From Phlebotomus papatasi (Eukaryota > Arthropoda > Insecta > Diptera > Psychodidae), in assembly GCF_024763615.1 (NCBI RefSeq), contig NC_077222.1:16988001-17052000 (forward strand): DNA of 64,000 nucleotides, given 5' to 3'. The translations under genes and the position numbers were made by a program. Each line of letters begins with the position of its first letter. The stretch's first letter is position 1. Shown in pieces: positions 36,238-47,335 of this stretch. The notes below the pieces were generated by a model. It saw only the letters and a program-made list of their open reading frames with translations. It made no database searches and had not been told where the DNA came from.

Positions 36238-36599
36238 TACATTTTCGAAGTTATGTTTTTATTTGTTTACATACTTTGTTACTCATTCTAAAATATTCTA
36301 AAATGTGCTAGGCAATTTTATATTTAGTAATACTTTTTTTTTAATTTATAAATCTGTTTAAACGGTAGTAAACCGGTATGCACCCAAAAATCATGCGGGC
36401 AAATAATACATGAAGAGGTCTTCTTCGTAAGTTCAAGTGCTTCACAAAGGTGAGACGCTTTGCCATCTCTTTTTTTTGCATATTTCTAAAGGAACCTGAA
36501 TTAGATTACGTTAAAGCCCAGTTATTCTTTAGAAATATCTTAAAAAATCGTTTGTCAATGTAGCTCAAAGTAGCCCCGATAGCCCCACCTTTTCCTATT

Positions 36600-36760
36600 C
36601 GTGATTTAGAGCTGTTCTGGATTTTGGTGCTTTGGGAGTTGGACTATTCGGGATTCCATTAGGTTATCGATTTTGGCGTTTTACAAGATTTCGACTGACT
36701 TGGGGTTTCGGTATTTAAGATTTTGACTACCATCGATAAGACCTAAACCGAAAATATAAG
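36600..36760. repeat. CCCGAAA/GGGATTTTGGC repeat fragment
   Basis: Motifs such as GGATTTTGGTGC, CGGGATTCC and TTTCGGTATT recur at short spacing, in the orientation opposite to 34770-34830. They match the repeat block at 39895-40390. Confidence 0.45.
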
Positions 36761-36872
36761 TTTCAAGTTCTTTTAAATGTTCCACAACTTACAAAATTAC
36801 TGTGTTCGCTGTAATCTAATAAGAAGTAAAAAAACTAGATTTAAGAATATTGTGGCTCTATAAAGAAGATTA

Positions 36873-37084
36873 GGGGAAACTGGGGCACCACCAAACACGG
36901 AGTACCACCAAACACTGCGATTTTTTAATCGGATATTGGATATCAGAGGATAAGACCGATAGGAATTTATAGGCACTATAGGGATGCTTGTCCACTGAAG
37001 GAATGATCGAGATGGTCCAAGTAGTTTAGAAATAAAAATTACTGTTTGGTGGTAACCCGTGTTTGATGGTGCCCCAGTTTCCCC
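36873..37084. mobile_element. Palindromic MITE, GGGGAAACTGGGGCACCA ends
   Basis: The left end GGGGAAACTGGGGCACCACC and the right inverse GGGGAAACTGGGGCACCATC are flanked by TA (36871-36872 and 37085-37086). A further inner pair, CCACCAAACACTG and CAGTTTTGGTGG-like, extends the hairpin. It is 212 bases long. Confidence 0.85.
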
Positions 37085-37099
37085 TATTCCAAAAGACAT

Positions 37100-38720
37100 A
37101 TTTTTTTAGCTAAAGAGAAATAGGTATAAAATTCAATTCTCCTGAATTTTGGGCTTAAAGACAAATTCATCTGAGTGTATGTGCTTCTTTGAGTCTCAAG
37201 AAATTTATCTTGAGCCTCGTGCAGTTTCTTGAGTCCACCAAATTTAGCGTTCGCGGGGTAAAAGGTGAGGTTCGACAGGTGGTTGGCAACTGCCTCAAAA
37301 AATCTTGGCGCGCAATTTTTTTTATCTCATTCACTCTCGATTTTGCCTCAAAAAATGTTTGAGCATCACGCAAGAATGGCGGGAAAAAGGTGGAATAAAA
37401 GAGTGCACAAATGCCATGTGAACTGTTGAGGTAAGAAAGGAAAGAAGTCTGCATATAATATACCTCAAAAGAGATGCACATTTACCTGGGAAACGCATAC
37501 AGAGATGCACCTCTTGAGCTTGGCAAGGTGCAAAAGTTATTTTGGCGCGAAAATACTTATGTACTTGTCCTTTCGAGGTGAACCCAGGGGAGATTCTTTT
37601 GAGGCATTGTGTGACAAAGGAACTTGTCGATCGATCAAGAAATGGAGGGATTTCTTTACAATTTCCTCCTCAACTGCCCTGAATGGGTCTTGGAATCTCT
37701 TTTGGACTGAATTTGCGCATAAGAAAAATGAGGGTGAAAAGTTACACAAATTACCTGTTGGGCCGCAAAAAAGGTGGATTAAGGCTTATGCTTCGGCAAT
37801 CAAAGGAAAATCCCATTTGCAAATTTTTGGGCAGAAATTTTGGTTTTATTTGAGTGGAAAGGGATCTTCTGCTCAAAAATGATCACTCGGTAATTATATA
37901 TTTGGGAAGATGTAACGTCCAACAGATGTATTTGGGTATTTGCACCATTTCGCGCTCAGTTTTTGAGTGAGGTAAATAAGGATGGAGATGGACTCGATAT
38001 ATACCTCAAAAGGCCTCAAAGTATTGAGCCAGACGGTGTTTGTTACTGAGAAAAACATCTGCTCAAAAATTGAGACCGAGTCTCAATAAATATCACGTAT
38101 TCCAGTGTGATTCTGCTCTTTCTCCTCTTTCAGCCAAATGCCTCAAAAAAGTTTTCAGAGCCTCAATGTGCAGGACAAATGGTTGGAACCAGAGTTGAGA
38201 TCTTCTCGAGATCAAATGAATTACCAACGATTTCTTTTTCCACAATCATCAATAGATCTTCAATCCAGAGAGTCATCCTCTCTGGATCACTTTTTTTATG
38301 GAGGCCCATTGCTCAAAAATATGCCCTCAAAATGTGCCAGAACATACACCATGTTGTGTGGGAGTCATAGAAATTTTGAGGTACAATAGGCGAATAGGAT
38401 GAATTATATATAAAACTCCCCTTGAGCTCAAAATTTCTCAATTTTGCATAGAAGTTTTTTGGCTGGGTATAGAGACTCCCTTAAGAAACCAGATGTCTTC
38501 ACAGGTAATTTATAGATGAGGCTTCTGCTATTTCTTGCCATGGTCAATAATAGATACTCAAGTGTATCCGACAGCCGGCACGTTTCTTCTTGTCAGTTCC
38601 TCAAGAAGCTCACACATTTTTCCCGCCAAAAATCTCTTACATCCAGAAGAACTAACACGCAAAATAAGTGCCTCAACGCGCAATTACAGATCTCTATGTA
38701 CATAGTCACTCCCAATTGAT
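37100..38720. promoter_or_regulatory. Single-copy block packed with CTCAA/TTGAG motifs
   Basis: No mobile element can be delimited here, and CTCAA or its complement TTGAG occurs about thirty times, mostly as CCTCAAAA or TTTTGAGG (for example near 37291, 37352, 37464, 37598, 38004, 38054, 38143, 38312 and 38423). A random sequence of this size would be expected to hold only a few. A cluster of binding sites for one factor is a reasonable inference, but the factor is unknown. The 125-codon frame at 37505-37882 has no supporting signal. Confidence 0.35.
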
Positions 38721-39890
38721 GTCTACCACGCCTTTTACACATAGAAAACAAATGTTTAAATATTGTAGTTCAATTTTTGCAAATATACCCCAAATTCGGC
38801 AGTGTATCTTGTACTTAAAAATTCCAAAAGAAATATTGAAATACTTGTAGAGACCTTATACAATATGTAAATATGTTACATAATTAAAAGAACTTTTTAA
38901 ATTATACATTAGTTCTTTATTGTTTTGCTACCTTTTTGCACATTTTTTGTAACATTTACGACTTTACTTGTTTAATTTTATTATTTATTCCATTAAATGT
39001 AAAGACTGTGCTGAATACAAGGAAAAGTTTTAATAATTTCATTGATCTTAAACTCAGAGTATTACGTAACATTAAGTATTATGTAACAGATGTATAAGGA
39101 AATTAAAATATTTTTTGTTTGAGGATTATCCGGTGATCGCCAGTGGGAATGGAGTCACCTTAAGATTAAAAAAAAAATTTAATCTTTCTTTTAATTAAAT
39201 AAAAACTTTTTTATAAATCTTTCGGAGAGCTTTAAAGCTCTGGAATGATGCCCGGATTGCACACCGGAAAATCTTGATTTATTGTCTTGATAAATCGGAT
39301 GTCTAAATATTCAAGAAAATTATTTTTGGTTTATTATTACTAATAAACAAGAAGCTTTTTATTGTTGAAGCTTGCTCTTGCTACTCAAAAGCACTGTTTT
39401 AATACAGATCATCCTCTATAAACACAATTAATAAGAAGCAGGGAGGGTTCCGATTCAAGATTAAAATGTTCATTAAATCCGTATAATGAAGTTTTGGATA
39501 TACCAAAAATTAATTAAATTTATTAACAAAATTCTATACATTTTAACTTGTTTTTAAAACAAAAATGAAAGAATTCTTAAATAAGTTTAGTTAAACTATG
39601 GAAAGTTCTAATATTCTTGATGAAGTTTCTGACGCTATACAAAGATTTTCTTTAAAATTTTAAGATGGTAAATATTTCATTTCTCTAAAAATAATTACTT
39701 TATAGTAAAAGAAATTGCAAAATAAATGATAAATTTAATTTGAAAAATAGAACTTTATTTTTTAAAGGCGTGTTATTTTTTAATTTACTGTGTTAAAAAA
39801 TGAACTGTATTTTTTTAAATTTCATTTTAGGATTCTCTTGTTAATCTAGTGATTGATTAAGTAAAAGTATGAATATATGATTTTATCTTA
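38721..39890. other. AT-rich DNA, nothing recognised
   Basis: No exon, element boundary or tandem repeat is apparent. Confidence 0.4.
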
Positions 39891-39894
39891 CATA

Positions 39895-40390
39895 CAAAAT
39901 TTAGGTCCCGGTTAAAATCCCGAAAACTAAAATTCCAGGTGCTAATTCGCCAGGTAAAGGCCAAAATCGAATTAAAATCTCGAAAGCCAAAATCCCGAAA
40001 GTGTAAAAATTTCGAGTAATCAAAATCCCGAATACCGAAATTCCGAATGGGTCGTAATCCCGAAAGACAAAATACCGAAAGGGTCAAAATCTTAAAAGCC
40101 AAAATCCTGAATTTTTGTGAATGACTCCTACGAAGGCACCCGCGCTTGTTGGAGGCAAAGAGACATTAACTGTGCTTTAGGAAATTATTCTACAATTTAT
40201 CCTCTGTATAACTTTTCCATTTCTAGATTTTGATCATTAAGGAATTTAGCTTTTGAGATTTTGGTCTTCAGGATTTTGGCTCTTCGACATTATGGCTATT
40301 TGGGATTTTGACTCTTTCGAGATTTTGACCCATTCGGGATTTTATATCATCGTGATTTTGGCTTTCGTGATTTAGGCTTTCGGAATTTTG
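39895..40390. repeat. Inverted pair of CCCGAAAGCCAAAAT repeat arrays
   Basis: At 39905-40115 the unit AAAATCCCGAAAGCCAAAAT recurs about nine times in variants. At 40235-40390 its complement (ATTTTGGCTTTCGGGATTTT type) recurs about eight times. About 120 bases of other sequence separate the arms. Fragments of the same repeat lie at 27890, 34770 and 36610. Confidence 0.72.
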
Positions 40391-40998
40391 TTCAGTAGTG
40401 CAAAGTTTTAGAATATTACATTTTTAATTCTGTTTCTTGTTTAAGTTATTTTTCTTTATAAAACAACATATTCTATCTCTACTTTTTTTAAAACTTTTTA
40501 ATCCTGTATCTTGTGTGTAAATAAATAAATTAAATTGATTTGAAAATTTTAGAGACCAAACTGAGAGACCGAACTTCCCAAAACTTTTCTTTTTTTTCTT
40601 TATATTTTGTTCTCTGGGAAAAAAGTTTTTTATCCTGGGCTGAACTATTCCATCCAACGACCATTTGATATAGTCTCCAGTCTCTTGGTAATTTCATTAT
40701 CATCCCTATTCTTGATTCCATCTTCAATTTAAATTTAAGTTGAATTTCGAAATACAGAAGAAATTGATTTAGTAAAAAGAAAATTGATGCAGAAAGTTAA
40801 TGGATTACCATTTAATGTATTATATCGATTATATCCTTTAAATGTAATATCAATAATGAAGTTACATACATTTATAGATTTTATTTACTTTATTTGAATA
40901 ATAATTTTTCAAAAATTGGCAAAAAGAATTTTTTGTCGAAAAATACGCAAATTTTGTCGGTCTTATTAATCGTAGTAATTGCTATTGAAAAAGCACTA

Positions 40999-41404
40999 GG
41001 GTAAATGTGCCAAATTTCGGCATAGTTGCATGCAAGCACAAAAGTCTCAAGTTTGAAATGTAATATTTTTTATATTGATGTTTTTGTAACTTTTTTATAA
41101 GGAGTGTTGTTTGGAACCTTGTAGACAGTATATCATCTTTATTTTCTCTAAAATCATTCTTAATATATTTTAAAATGAATAAAAATGTAGACATAGCATT
41201 AGTGGCCTATTCCGTCCACCTTCATTCTCATAGTTTCTTGCCCTTCCGGAATTCTTCCAATGCCTTTTTTTCAAATCATCTTGCTCGTCGAAGCGGCATT
41301 TTTTGTTATTTTTTGCATTGTATAATCTCTAGAGTATGCAAAAACTAAAAATTCATAGAAATTTGAGAAACAAAAAATGTGGCCGGAATTTGGTACACTT
41401 ACCC
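40999..41404. mobile_element. GGGTAAGTGTGCCAAATT-family MITE, copy 1
   Basis: The left end GGGTAAATGTGCCAAATTTC and the right inverse GGGTAAGTGTACCAAATTCC are flanked by TA (40997-40998 and 41405-41406). The interior carries the family block TTGCATGCAAGC and the CCGTCCACCTTCATTCTCAT region. Confidence 0.88.
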
Positions 41405-41533
41405 TACAATTCTTTATAAATAATACTTTAAAAAAATCTTTGAAATATTGCAATATATAAGCGAAATAAAATTGTCAAGTTTAGTTGTATGTTATGTTAT
41501 AAAACTAATACTATAATGTTTTGAACTTTCTTA

Positions 41534-42212
41534 GGGTAAGTGTGCCAAATTTCGGCATAATTACATGCAAGCGTCAAAGTCTCAAGTTTGAAATGTAATA
41601 TTTTAAATACAAATTGATTTTTTTATTCTTTCTTCTGAAAGAGTGTTGCTTGGAACCCTGTAAACAGTTTACCGTCTTTATTTACTCTAAAATCATTCTT
41701 AATACATTTTAAAATGAATAAAAATAGGCAAAAAACAAACGATCAGTAAAAAATTCTAAATGGGCAGTAAAAAATTAAAAATGAGCAGTAAAATATCTAA
41801 TTATGGTCGGTAAAAACTTAAATCTTTACAAAAATGGGCCTAATTTATATATTTAACATTTAAAATATTTCCATATAGAGTGAAAAGCCCCTTATTTTCC
41901 CTTTGCCAAAATTTGGACGATAATATCACTGTTTCAAACTCATCTGTTTACTGCTCATTTATTCAATGCCATAAAAATATAGACATAGTCTTGGTGCCCT
42001 ATTTCGGCCACCTTAATTCTCATAGTTCCTTGCCCTTCGGGAATTCTTCCAATATCTTTTTCACGTCATCTCGTTTGTCTAAGCTACATTTTTTGTTATT
42101 TTTTTGCTTTGTATAATCTCTAGAGTACGTAAAATCTAAAAGTTCATGGAAATTCGAGGAACAAAAAAGGTGGCCGAAATTGGAAGCTGGCTGGAATTTG
42201 GCACACTTACCC
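41534..42212. mobile_element. GGGTAAGTGTGCCAAATT-family MITE, copy 2, interrupted
   Basis: The ends GGGTAAGTGTGCCAAATTTC and the inverse GGGTAAGTGTGCCAAATTCC are flanked by TA (41532-41533 and 42213-42214). The length is 679 bases against 406-426 in the uninterrupted copies, because a second element fills 41727-41970. Confidence 0.88.
41727..41970. mobile_element. 244-base element with 9-bp target duplication, GTCAGTAAAA family
   Basis: It is flanked by a perfect 9-bp repeat ATAAAAATA (41718-41726 and 41971-41979). The copies at 49394 and 55366 hold this 9-mer once, so the insertion and its duplication are confirmed by comparison. The ends GGCAAAAAACAAACGATCAG and the inverse GGCATTGAATAAATGAGCAG are imperfect terminal repeats. 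A 9-bp duplication is characteristic of Mutator-like elements, hence that assignment by inference. The interior has GTCAGTAAAA-type motifs as at 1-420. Confidence 0.85.
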
Positions 42213-42214
42213 TA

Positions 42215-43600
42215 TATTAAAATAATCGGAAAATTAAATGTGCAAAACATATGACAATTATTCTCTTTGTGTTCGAATTTAGGCTTTACAAAATAATGCT
42301 CTTTTTTCTCATATTAAACAGAAAAGTGATTTTTTTATATTGGAATAAACTTCGGGTTAATTAAAATAATTTCGTAATTTGTAATTTGGCACACTTTTGA
42401 GAGATCCTAAGATATCACAGTTTCACGAATTAAACAAAGTAAATATTCTCTAAATATCATATTTTTCTTATTATTATTTATTATTACATTTTATTAAAAA
42501 TTTTCAATTTTAAATCAATTGCCTGATATTTGTTGAAATTATCATGATTGCTCATAAACGATTTTTATCTCCGATCTCTCAACATTTTTGAATGTTTAGT
42601 AGAGGCTACACAACAGTCCTATTATCTTCTTTTATTTTTTCAGGCCTTCGATAAATTTGCTATAATCAGCATAGCCTCAAAGTCTAACCCTTCTTGCTCG
42701 ATCAGCCTTTAATGCCAGAGACTCGACACACCCAACATGAGTGCTGATTAGAATGGAAAATCTCATTCGAATATAGACCACATTGGACTGTATAAACAAT
42801 GTAATTCGATATGACGCACTAAAGACCATTTATCTCTCATCTCATGTCACAAACGCATCCATCTCTCGAAACTTAACACTAAACATTTTTCTCAACTCGA
42901 TCATTTTTGTGCAACTTTTTGTCCATCAAACAAACTATAAAGCACACATTTGATATTTACTCGAGAATGTTTTTTTTTTCTTACTCTGTCACTGTGTCAC
43001 TTGGTACAATAGTATCTTTTTATCAGTTCTGTTTTTTATTTCTTCATCGCGTTCAATGTAAACAAATCGCGAATTACTGAAAAAAAAAGACGCGATCGTG
43101 ACAACATCAGATAATTTTGGATAACTTGCATGGAGACTATCTTACAGATTTTTTTTTCTGGACTGTTGTTAGGAAGTCATACGATTTCCTTGAAAATTCT
43201 GGTAAATTCCCCAAAGTCAGAACTTTTTATTGGCGAATTAAGACGACGAACACAGTCTCGATAGTTTGAGAGAATGGGGCGTGCAAATTTAAACATTTGT
43301 GTAGTAAATAGTCTTGGATGATGGTTGGCGTTTTTTTTGTTTCTCTGTATTCCATTAGAGCTTCTGAAGGTGATCTTTGGCATTTGCGCACAGCAAATGT
43401 CGTAAGAAGTGTTAGAAATTGGGTCAATTAGATACTGCCGGTTTATATCCTCCTGTATTAAGTGTGTGTGCTTAGGCATTAAATTCTTTTTAAGATGCTT
43501 TGTAAATAGAGTTTTAAGAACTATAAATGCCAATCCAAATGATTTATTTGTAACTTAATTGCCTAGATCTAACTTATTAGGTCATAGGGGCTAATAGTAA
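42215..43600. other. AT-rich DNA with one unassigned minus-strand frame
   Basis: A 118-codon minus-strand frame at 43177-43533 is the most protein-like of the unplaced frames (it ends GEFTRIFKEIV), but its length is within chance for a window this size. No splice sites or relatives are recognised. The rest is spacer. Confidence 0.3.
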
Positions 43601-44434
43601 CACAACGATAAGGGTTGAATTTACACATGTTTTATTTAATTGATGGATTTTTTTAAAAAATAATTTCCAAAAAATATCAGAAATTGTATTCCTATACAAG
43701 AAGGTTTTCCATCCCCGAGATTTTATGTGCATATGAGTACACTATACACAAGCAAGTTCACAATGAACTGCATACACACGAGAATGTATATATTTAATAC
43801 TTGATTTTTTGTTCTTACTTTCATCCAACTCTAAACACTTTCCAAATATATTTCACAAACACATATAAATTCGAATAAAAATCTGAATTAATTTTTAATA
43901 GTGGCAGCATTCGAAGCAGCTAGATATTAATCTTCTTTAAGTGTTTGTGCATACACATAAACCTACACATACACTTAAAAAACAGCCGAGGTTCGATGCG
44001 AACCACAAACCAACTACTAAAATCATTCGTAGCGTGAACGTCGAAGAGTGAGGAAGGTTTTTTGGTCGGGTGGTCGTAAGTGGGATCGTTTGGGAATATC
44101 TTAAGAAGTGTATCGTTTCTGTTTTTTTTTTCGTGGCAACGCAATTGTGTGAAGAAAACTGTGGAAAATACTGAAAAAAATCCCACTCAGGATTATAAAT
44201 TTAATAAAAGTGCTTTTTGAAGTTCTGGTAAAACCTTTCGTGTGTTCCCAAAGCGGAAGTTGATCAGTGTTGGATTTTAACGAGTTGACGTGCTCTCTTG
44301 GTGAAAGTGCCCAATGAAGAGGAATTTTAATTGACTAGAGGGAAAAATCTTTTTGGAAGACATTTCTGTGGAGTTCTGTGTGCCACACCTTAACCATTTG
44401 AAAAGATCTCAGAAACTTTTAAGTGGCATAAATC
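43601..44434 (+). promoter_or_regulatory. Upstream region and probable 5' UTR of the Dacapo-like gene
   Basis: The region immediately before the ATG at 44435 is free of identifiable mobile elements. A TATAAA stands at 44194-44199 and an initiator-like TCAGTG at 44262-44267, but the spacing of about 70 bases is not canonical. The transcription start is not fixed. The ATG has a favourable A at -3. Confidence 0.3.
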
Positions 44435-44891
44435 ATGACTGTTAGTAAGATCCAGATGGCACAGCCAGCCATTGTGAGCAGGATTCAGACACAGTCCCAA
44501 CGGCCAAGTACCCGCCGATGCCTCTTTGAGCAGGCACCGCCAGGGGAGAATCTTAGGATAGCCAAAATTGAGACTGAAAGAATAAATCAGGAAAAGTATG
44601 AAGAAGTTAAGGAACGCTATGGCTACGATATCCTCAGAGATCAGCCTGTTGAGGCATCTTCGGAGGAGGTATCAGAACGCCTGCAGGAGACGGAAGCTGA
44701 GGGAAATGTTGAGACCGGTGCAGGGGGTATTCCCAATCCGGGCTGTTCAACTGAAGTGAAGGATACAGTGAAGAAGGTTGAGGTCATGTGCAATGGTGCT
44801 AGTGCAAGAAATCCGGGAAAAGAAATCTCATCCGCCGAGAAGAGTCATCGTGTGAAACCCTACGATCGAACCAAGCAGACACACATCACAG
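44435..44891 (+). CDS. dap: CDK inhibitor of the CDKN1/Dacapo family, exon 1
   Basis: This exon encodes residues 1-152 and the first base of codon 153 of a predicted 172-residue protein. It ends at the donor CAG|GTAATT. Residues 27-31 (RRCLF) fit the cyclin-docking RxLF motif. Residues 53-73 (EKYEEVKERYGYDILRDQPVE) resemble the CDK-binding part of the p21/p27/Dacapo inhibitory domain, whose hallmark is an RY.FD....P pattern. The known role of the family is to bind and inhibit cyclin E-CDK2 in the nucleus and enforce cell-cycle exit. The C-terminal part starts a PIP box (QTHIT) completed by exon 2. The start was chosen as the first in-frame ATG with a good context; Met8 is an alternative. The predicted protein is shorter than Drosophila Dacapo (about 245 residues). 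Confidence 0.82.
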
Positions 44892-45035
44892 GTAATTTTC
44901 ATTTTGTAAAAATTGCCCAAGAGAATTGCTCAAAAGTGCCTTTCTCTTTGGTTTTTTTTTGTCAGAGGGGTAATCATCTGGGTTAAAAACATTCTTAGAG
45001 AATCGATACATTCTTATAGTTAGATAGCTATTTTA

Positions 45036-45375
45036 GAAGCTGAAGTCAAAGCGGGAAATTCGGTCTGATTTTTTGTTCTTCAATTTGACTTTATTTTGCC
45101 AACGTTTTGATCCTGGATGGGATCTTCTGCAGGGCCTATTACATACAAATTCAATACTTTACTAAATAATTCTTTGGACAATTTTTAAACAATTTCTTTG
45201 GGACTTTAACTCACATCAATTGCTTAAAAATTGTCCAAAGAATTATTTAGTAAAGTATTGAATTTGTATGTAATAGGCCCTGAAGAAGATCCCATCCAGG
45301 ATCGAAACGTTGGCAAAATAAAGTCGAATTGAAGAACAAAAAATCAGACCGAATTTCCCACTTTGACTTCAGCTT
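45036..45375. repeat. Long palindrome with hammerhead-like core, Penelope-type end suspected
   Basis: The left arm from GAAGCTGAAGTCAAAGCGGG is repeated inverted to the right end, where the complementary CACTTTGACTTCAGCTT stands. The arms are about 150 to 165 bases around a short loop centred near 45205. In the right arm 45280-45308 reads CTGAAGA, then GATCC paired with GGATC around a six-base loop, then GAAAC. This resembles a hammerhead ribozyme core except for one extra A. The left arm has the same motif with CTGCAGA and CAAAAC and so is broken. Hammerhead motifs are known at the ends of Penelope-like retroelements. Confidence 0.55.
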
Positions 45376-46114
45376 GTACGGTCGAAATATAGCACTAGCT
45401 AGATTAGCTAACTATCAATCCTTTATTGAAAGAATACCCTTTTCACTTATTAAATTATAGTTTGTTTTCTACTTCCATCGCTGCCTTAACTTTAATTGTC
45501 AGCCTGCTGAAACTCGAATAGCATGCAATTTTCTCAGAAAAGTAGAAGAAATTTTTAGAAATGATTAAGTAAAATTCTTGATAGTCTTTTTACCGTCATT
45601 TGAACTTAAAGACAGACCTAGAGACTTCGGTCTACAATGCAAGTGTTTCAAGTTTGAAACCGTTTTAGATATCTGAGGGTTGAATTTAATCCAGAATTTT
45701 GGATTCGGAATTTATAGTTTATAACTTCATCAGGTGCTCCATCATTCAGATGCTACATCATATTGAAAAAAATTCAAAAATAATTTAAATGCGAAAATAG
45801 AAAAAAACGAAAAAAACAGATACGACAACTATTCATGCAGACGACGATTTAAAAAACCATTACAAAATCAAGATTTTTTTTATTTAAAATATAATGAAAA
45901 ATTAATTTGCCATCCTCCGTATGACGATAATTCACATAGTTTCTTTTTATTTTGGCTTTTTATTTTTAAAACTTGAAATGTATTTTTGAAAAATAAAAAT
46001 CTCTAAATCGTTCTACGACTAGTTTATTTTTATTACGTTACAGACACTTAAAAGTTACTTTTCGCAAGACTGAAACAAGTATTAAAAATTTAAGGAGCTT
46101 TAAAAATAACGCAA

Positions 46115-46319
46115 GGGGAAGTAGCGTACCTTTGAATTAGAGCACTTTTGAAATAGGGTTTTTTTTCTACAATTTTTAAAAGTGATTGGTATTTACCATG
46201 ATAAAATTTAGCTCCACAAACCAATTGAGAAGCTAAATTACATCACGATTAAGCTCTTTTCCATTTAAAAATAGTTCAATTTTAAAGGTATCCTAATTCA
46301 AAGGTGCCCCACTTCTTCC
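46115..46319. mobile_element. Palindromic MITE, GGGGAAGTAGCGTACCTTTG ends
   Basis: The left end GGGGAAGTAGCGTACCTTTG and the right inverse GGAAGAAGTGGGGCACCTTT share the core GAAGT.G...ACCTTTGAATTAG. The right flank is TA and the left flank has decayed to AA. It is about 205 bases long. Confidence 0.65.
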
Positions 46320-46770
46320 TAGTATAACTTATGCACCTTATAAGGTGTTTTATGAAAAATAACGTAAGCATAAGGTAATTTTTATTACTGAATATTGAAC
46401 TGGCGAAATGAGTAATGTATGACAACCCCTCCGATGATCGTTAGTGTAACTTTATTTCACTAACTCAAGATGAAAAAATAAATTTTAAACGGTCCCAAAA
46501 TTAAGCGTCAGTTTTACGTTATTTTAACCTTATTTTCACGTTATGAAAATAAATAGTTTGTTGGGTAGAAGATCGACAAAATGCATCAAATTTTAAATTA
46601 AAAAGACCTTTATTAATTCATGCAGATCTGCATTTTTTGGAATTATTTTTTTAAGTCGAGAAAATAACCTCAAAAAACATCATTTAATTTCGTATTACGT
46701 GTAATACATAAAGTTAAACTTTTGGAAAATAACATTAAAATAGATAATTAGAATTTATGCATTATGTTAA

Positions 46771-47285
46771 CCCTTTAAGGACGATTGGAACACCGGTGTC
46801 CCATTAAGAAAATAATTTTTCCTGACTACCTAAAGTTATTTTTTTCTTATGTCTGTACATTATTGTAAAGTAGAATGTTGAAGGAATCTAGAATATTTTT
46901 TGCAAGTCTCTAGCTATTTGCTATTTAAATTCTCAAATTCATAATTGATTTTATTTATTTTTTATACTTATAATTTTTTTTTAAGCAAAACCGTTTTGGA
47001 AATAAAAACTACAATACTCATACGTAATATTAGGTGAGATTCTTAACAATCTCACCTACTATTTCATCATTAAAGCAAAAAATATTATTCATTAGTATTG
47101 TCAGAAAAATTACTTAAATTTTTGTGCTATTTTTGTCCTTATCGTTCATAGAAGCACAAAATACACCAAATCAGACTCTGTTGGACTTTCCAAAGTTAGA
47201 TGAAAATCTTATCATTGATTATGTTTCTCAGTTTAATTTTTATTGTTGATTTTCATTTCGTAAAAAGTGTCTTGTCGTTAAAGGG
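46771..47285. mobile_element. piggyBac-like TTAA-flanked element, copy 1
   Basis: TTAA stands at 46767-46770 and 47286-47289. The ends are CCCTTTAAGGACGATTGG and the inverse CCCTTTAACGACAAGACAC, so the terminal repeat is about 13 bases with a two-base difference. The TTAA target with a CCC start is the piggyBac hallmark. An inner palindrome ACACCGGTGTCCC follows the left end. The element is 515 bases and has no transposase. A second copy is at 57491-57971. Confidence 0.85.
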
Positions 47286-47335
47286 TTAAGGAACTTGTAC
47301 TCTGTTTTGAAAATAATAATGCAATCACTAAAGAG

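Larger units (their letters stand above)
35028..36595. mobile_element. Nested cluster: GGGGAGGTGGGGCT-family element with three insertions
   Basis: The outer element begins GGGAGAAGTGGGGCTATTTT and ends with AGCCCCACCTTTTCC, flanked by TA (35026-35027 and 36596-36597). It contains two copies of the CACTGAGA family in opposite orientation (35303-35556 and 35647-35903) and one GGGT-AAGGAACACC element (36009-36237). Without them it would be about 0.83 kb. Confidence 0.7.

Noticed and set aside
37505..37882. 125-codon plus-strand frame
   Set aside because: There is no recognisable protein, splice context or start context, and it overlaps the CTCAA motif block. Its length is near the chance maximum for a window of this size.
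43177..43533. 118-codon minus-strand frame with protein-like C-terminus
   Set aside because: Its length is within chance and no family is recognised. It is mentioned in the regional entry but not called as a gene.
43981..44005. tRNA-like GGTTCGATGCGAACC segment
   Set aside because: It is a short hairpin without an A box, acceptor stem or anticodon arm in the right places.
44194..44199. TATAAA upstream of the Dacapo-like gene as a defined promoter
   Set aside because: No initiator stands at the usual distance, and AT-rich DNA yields such hexamers often.
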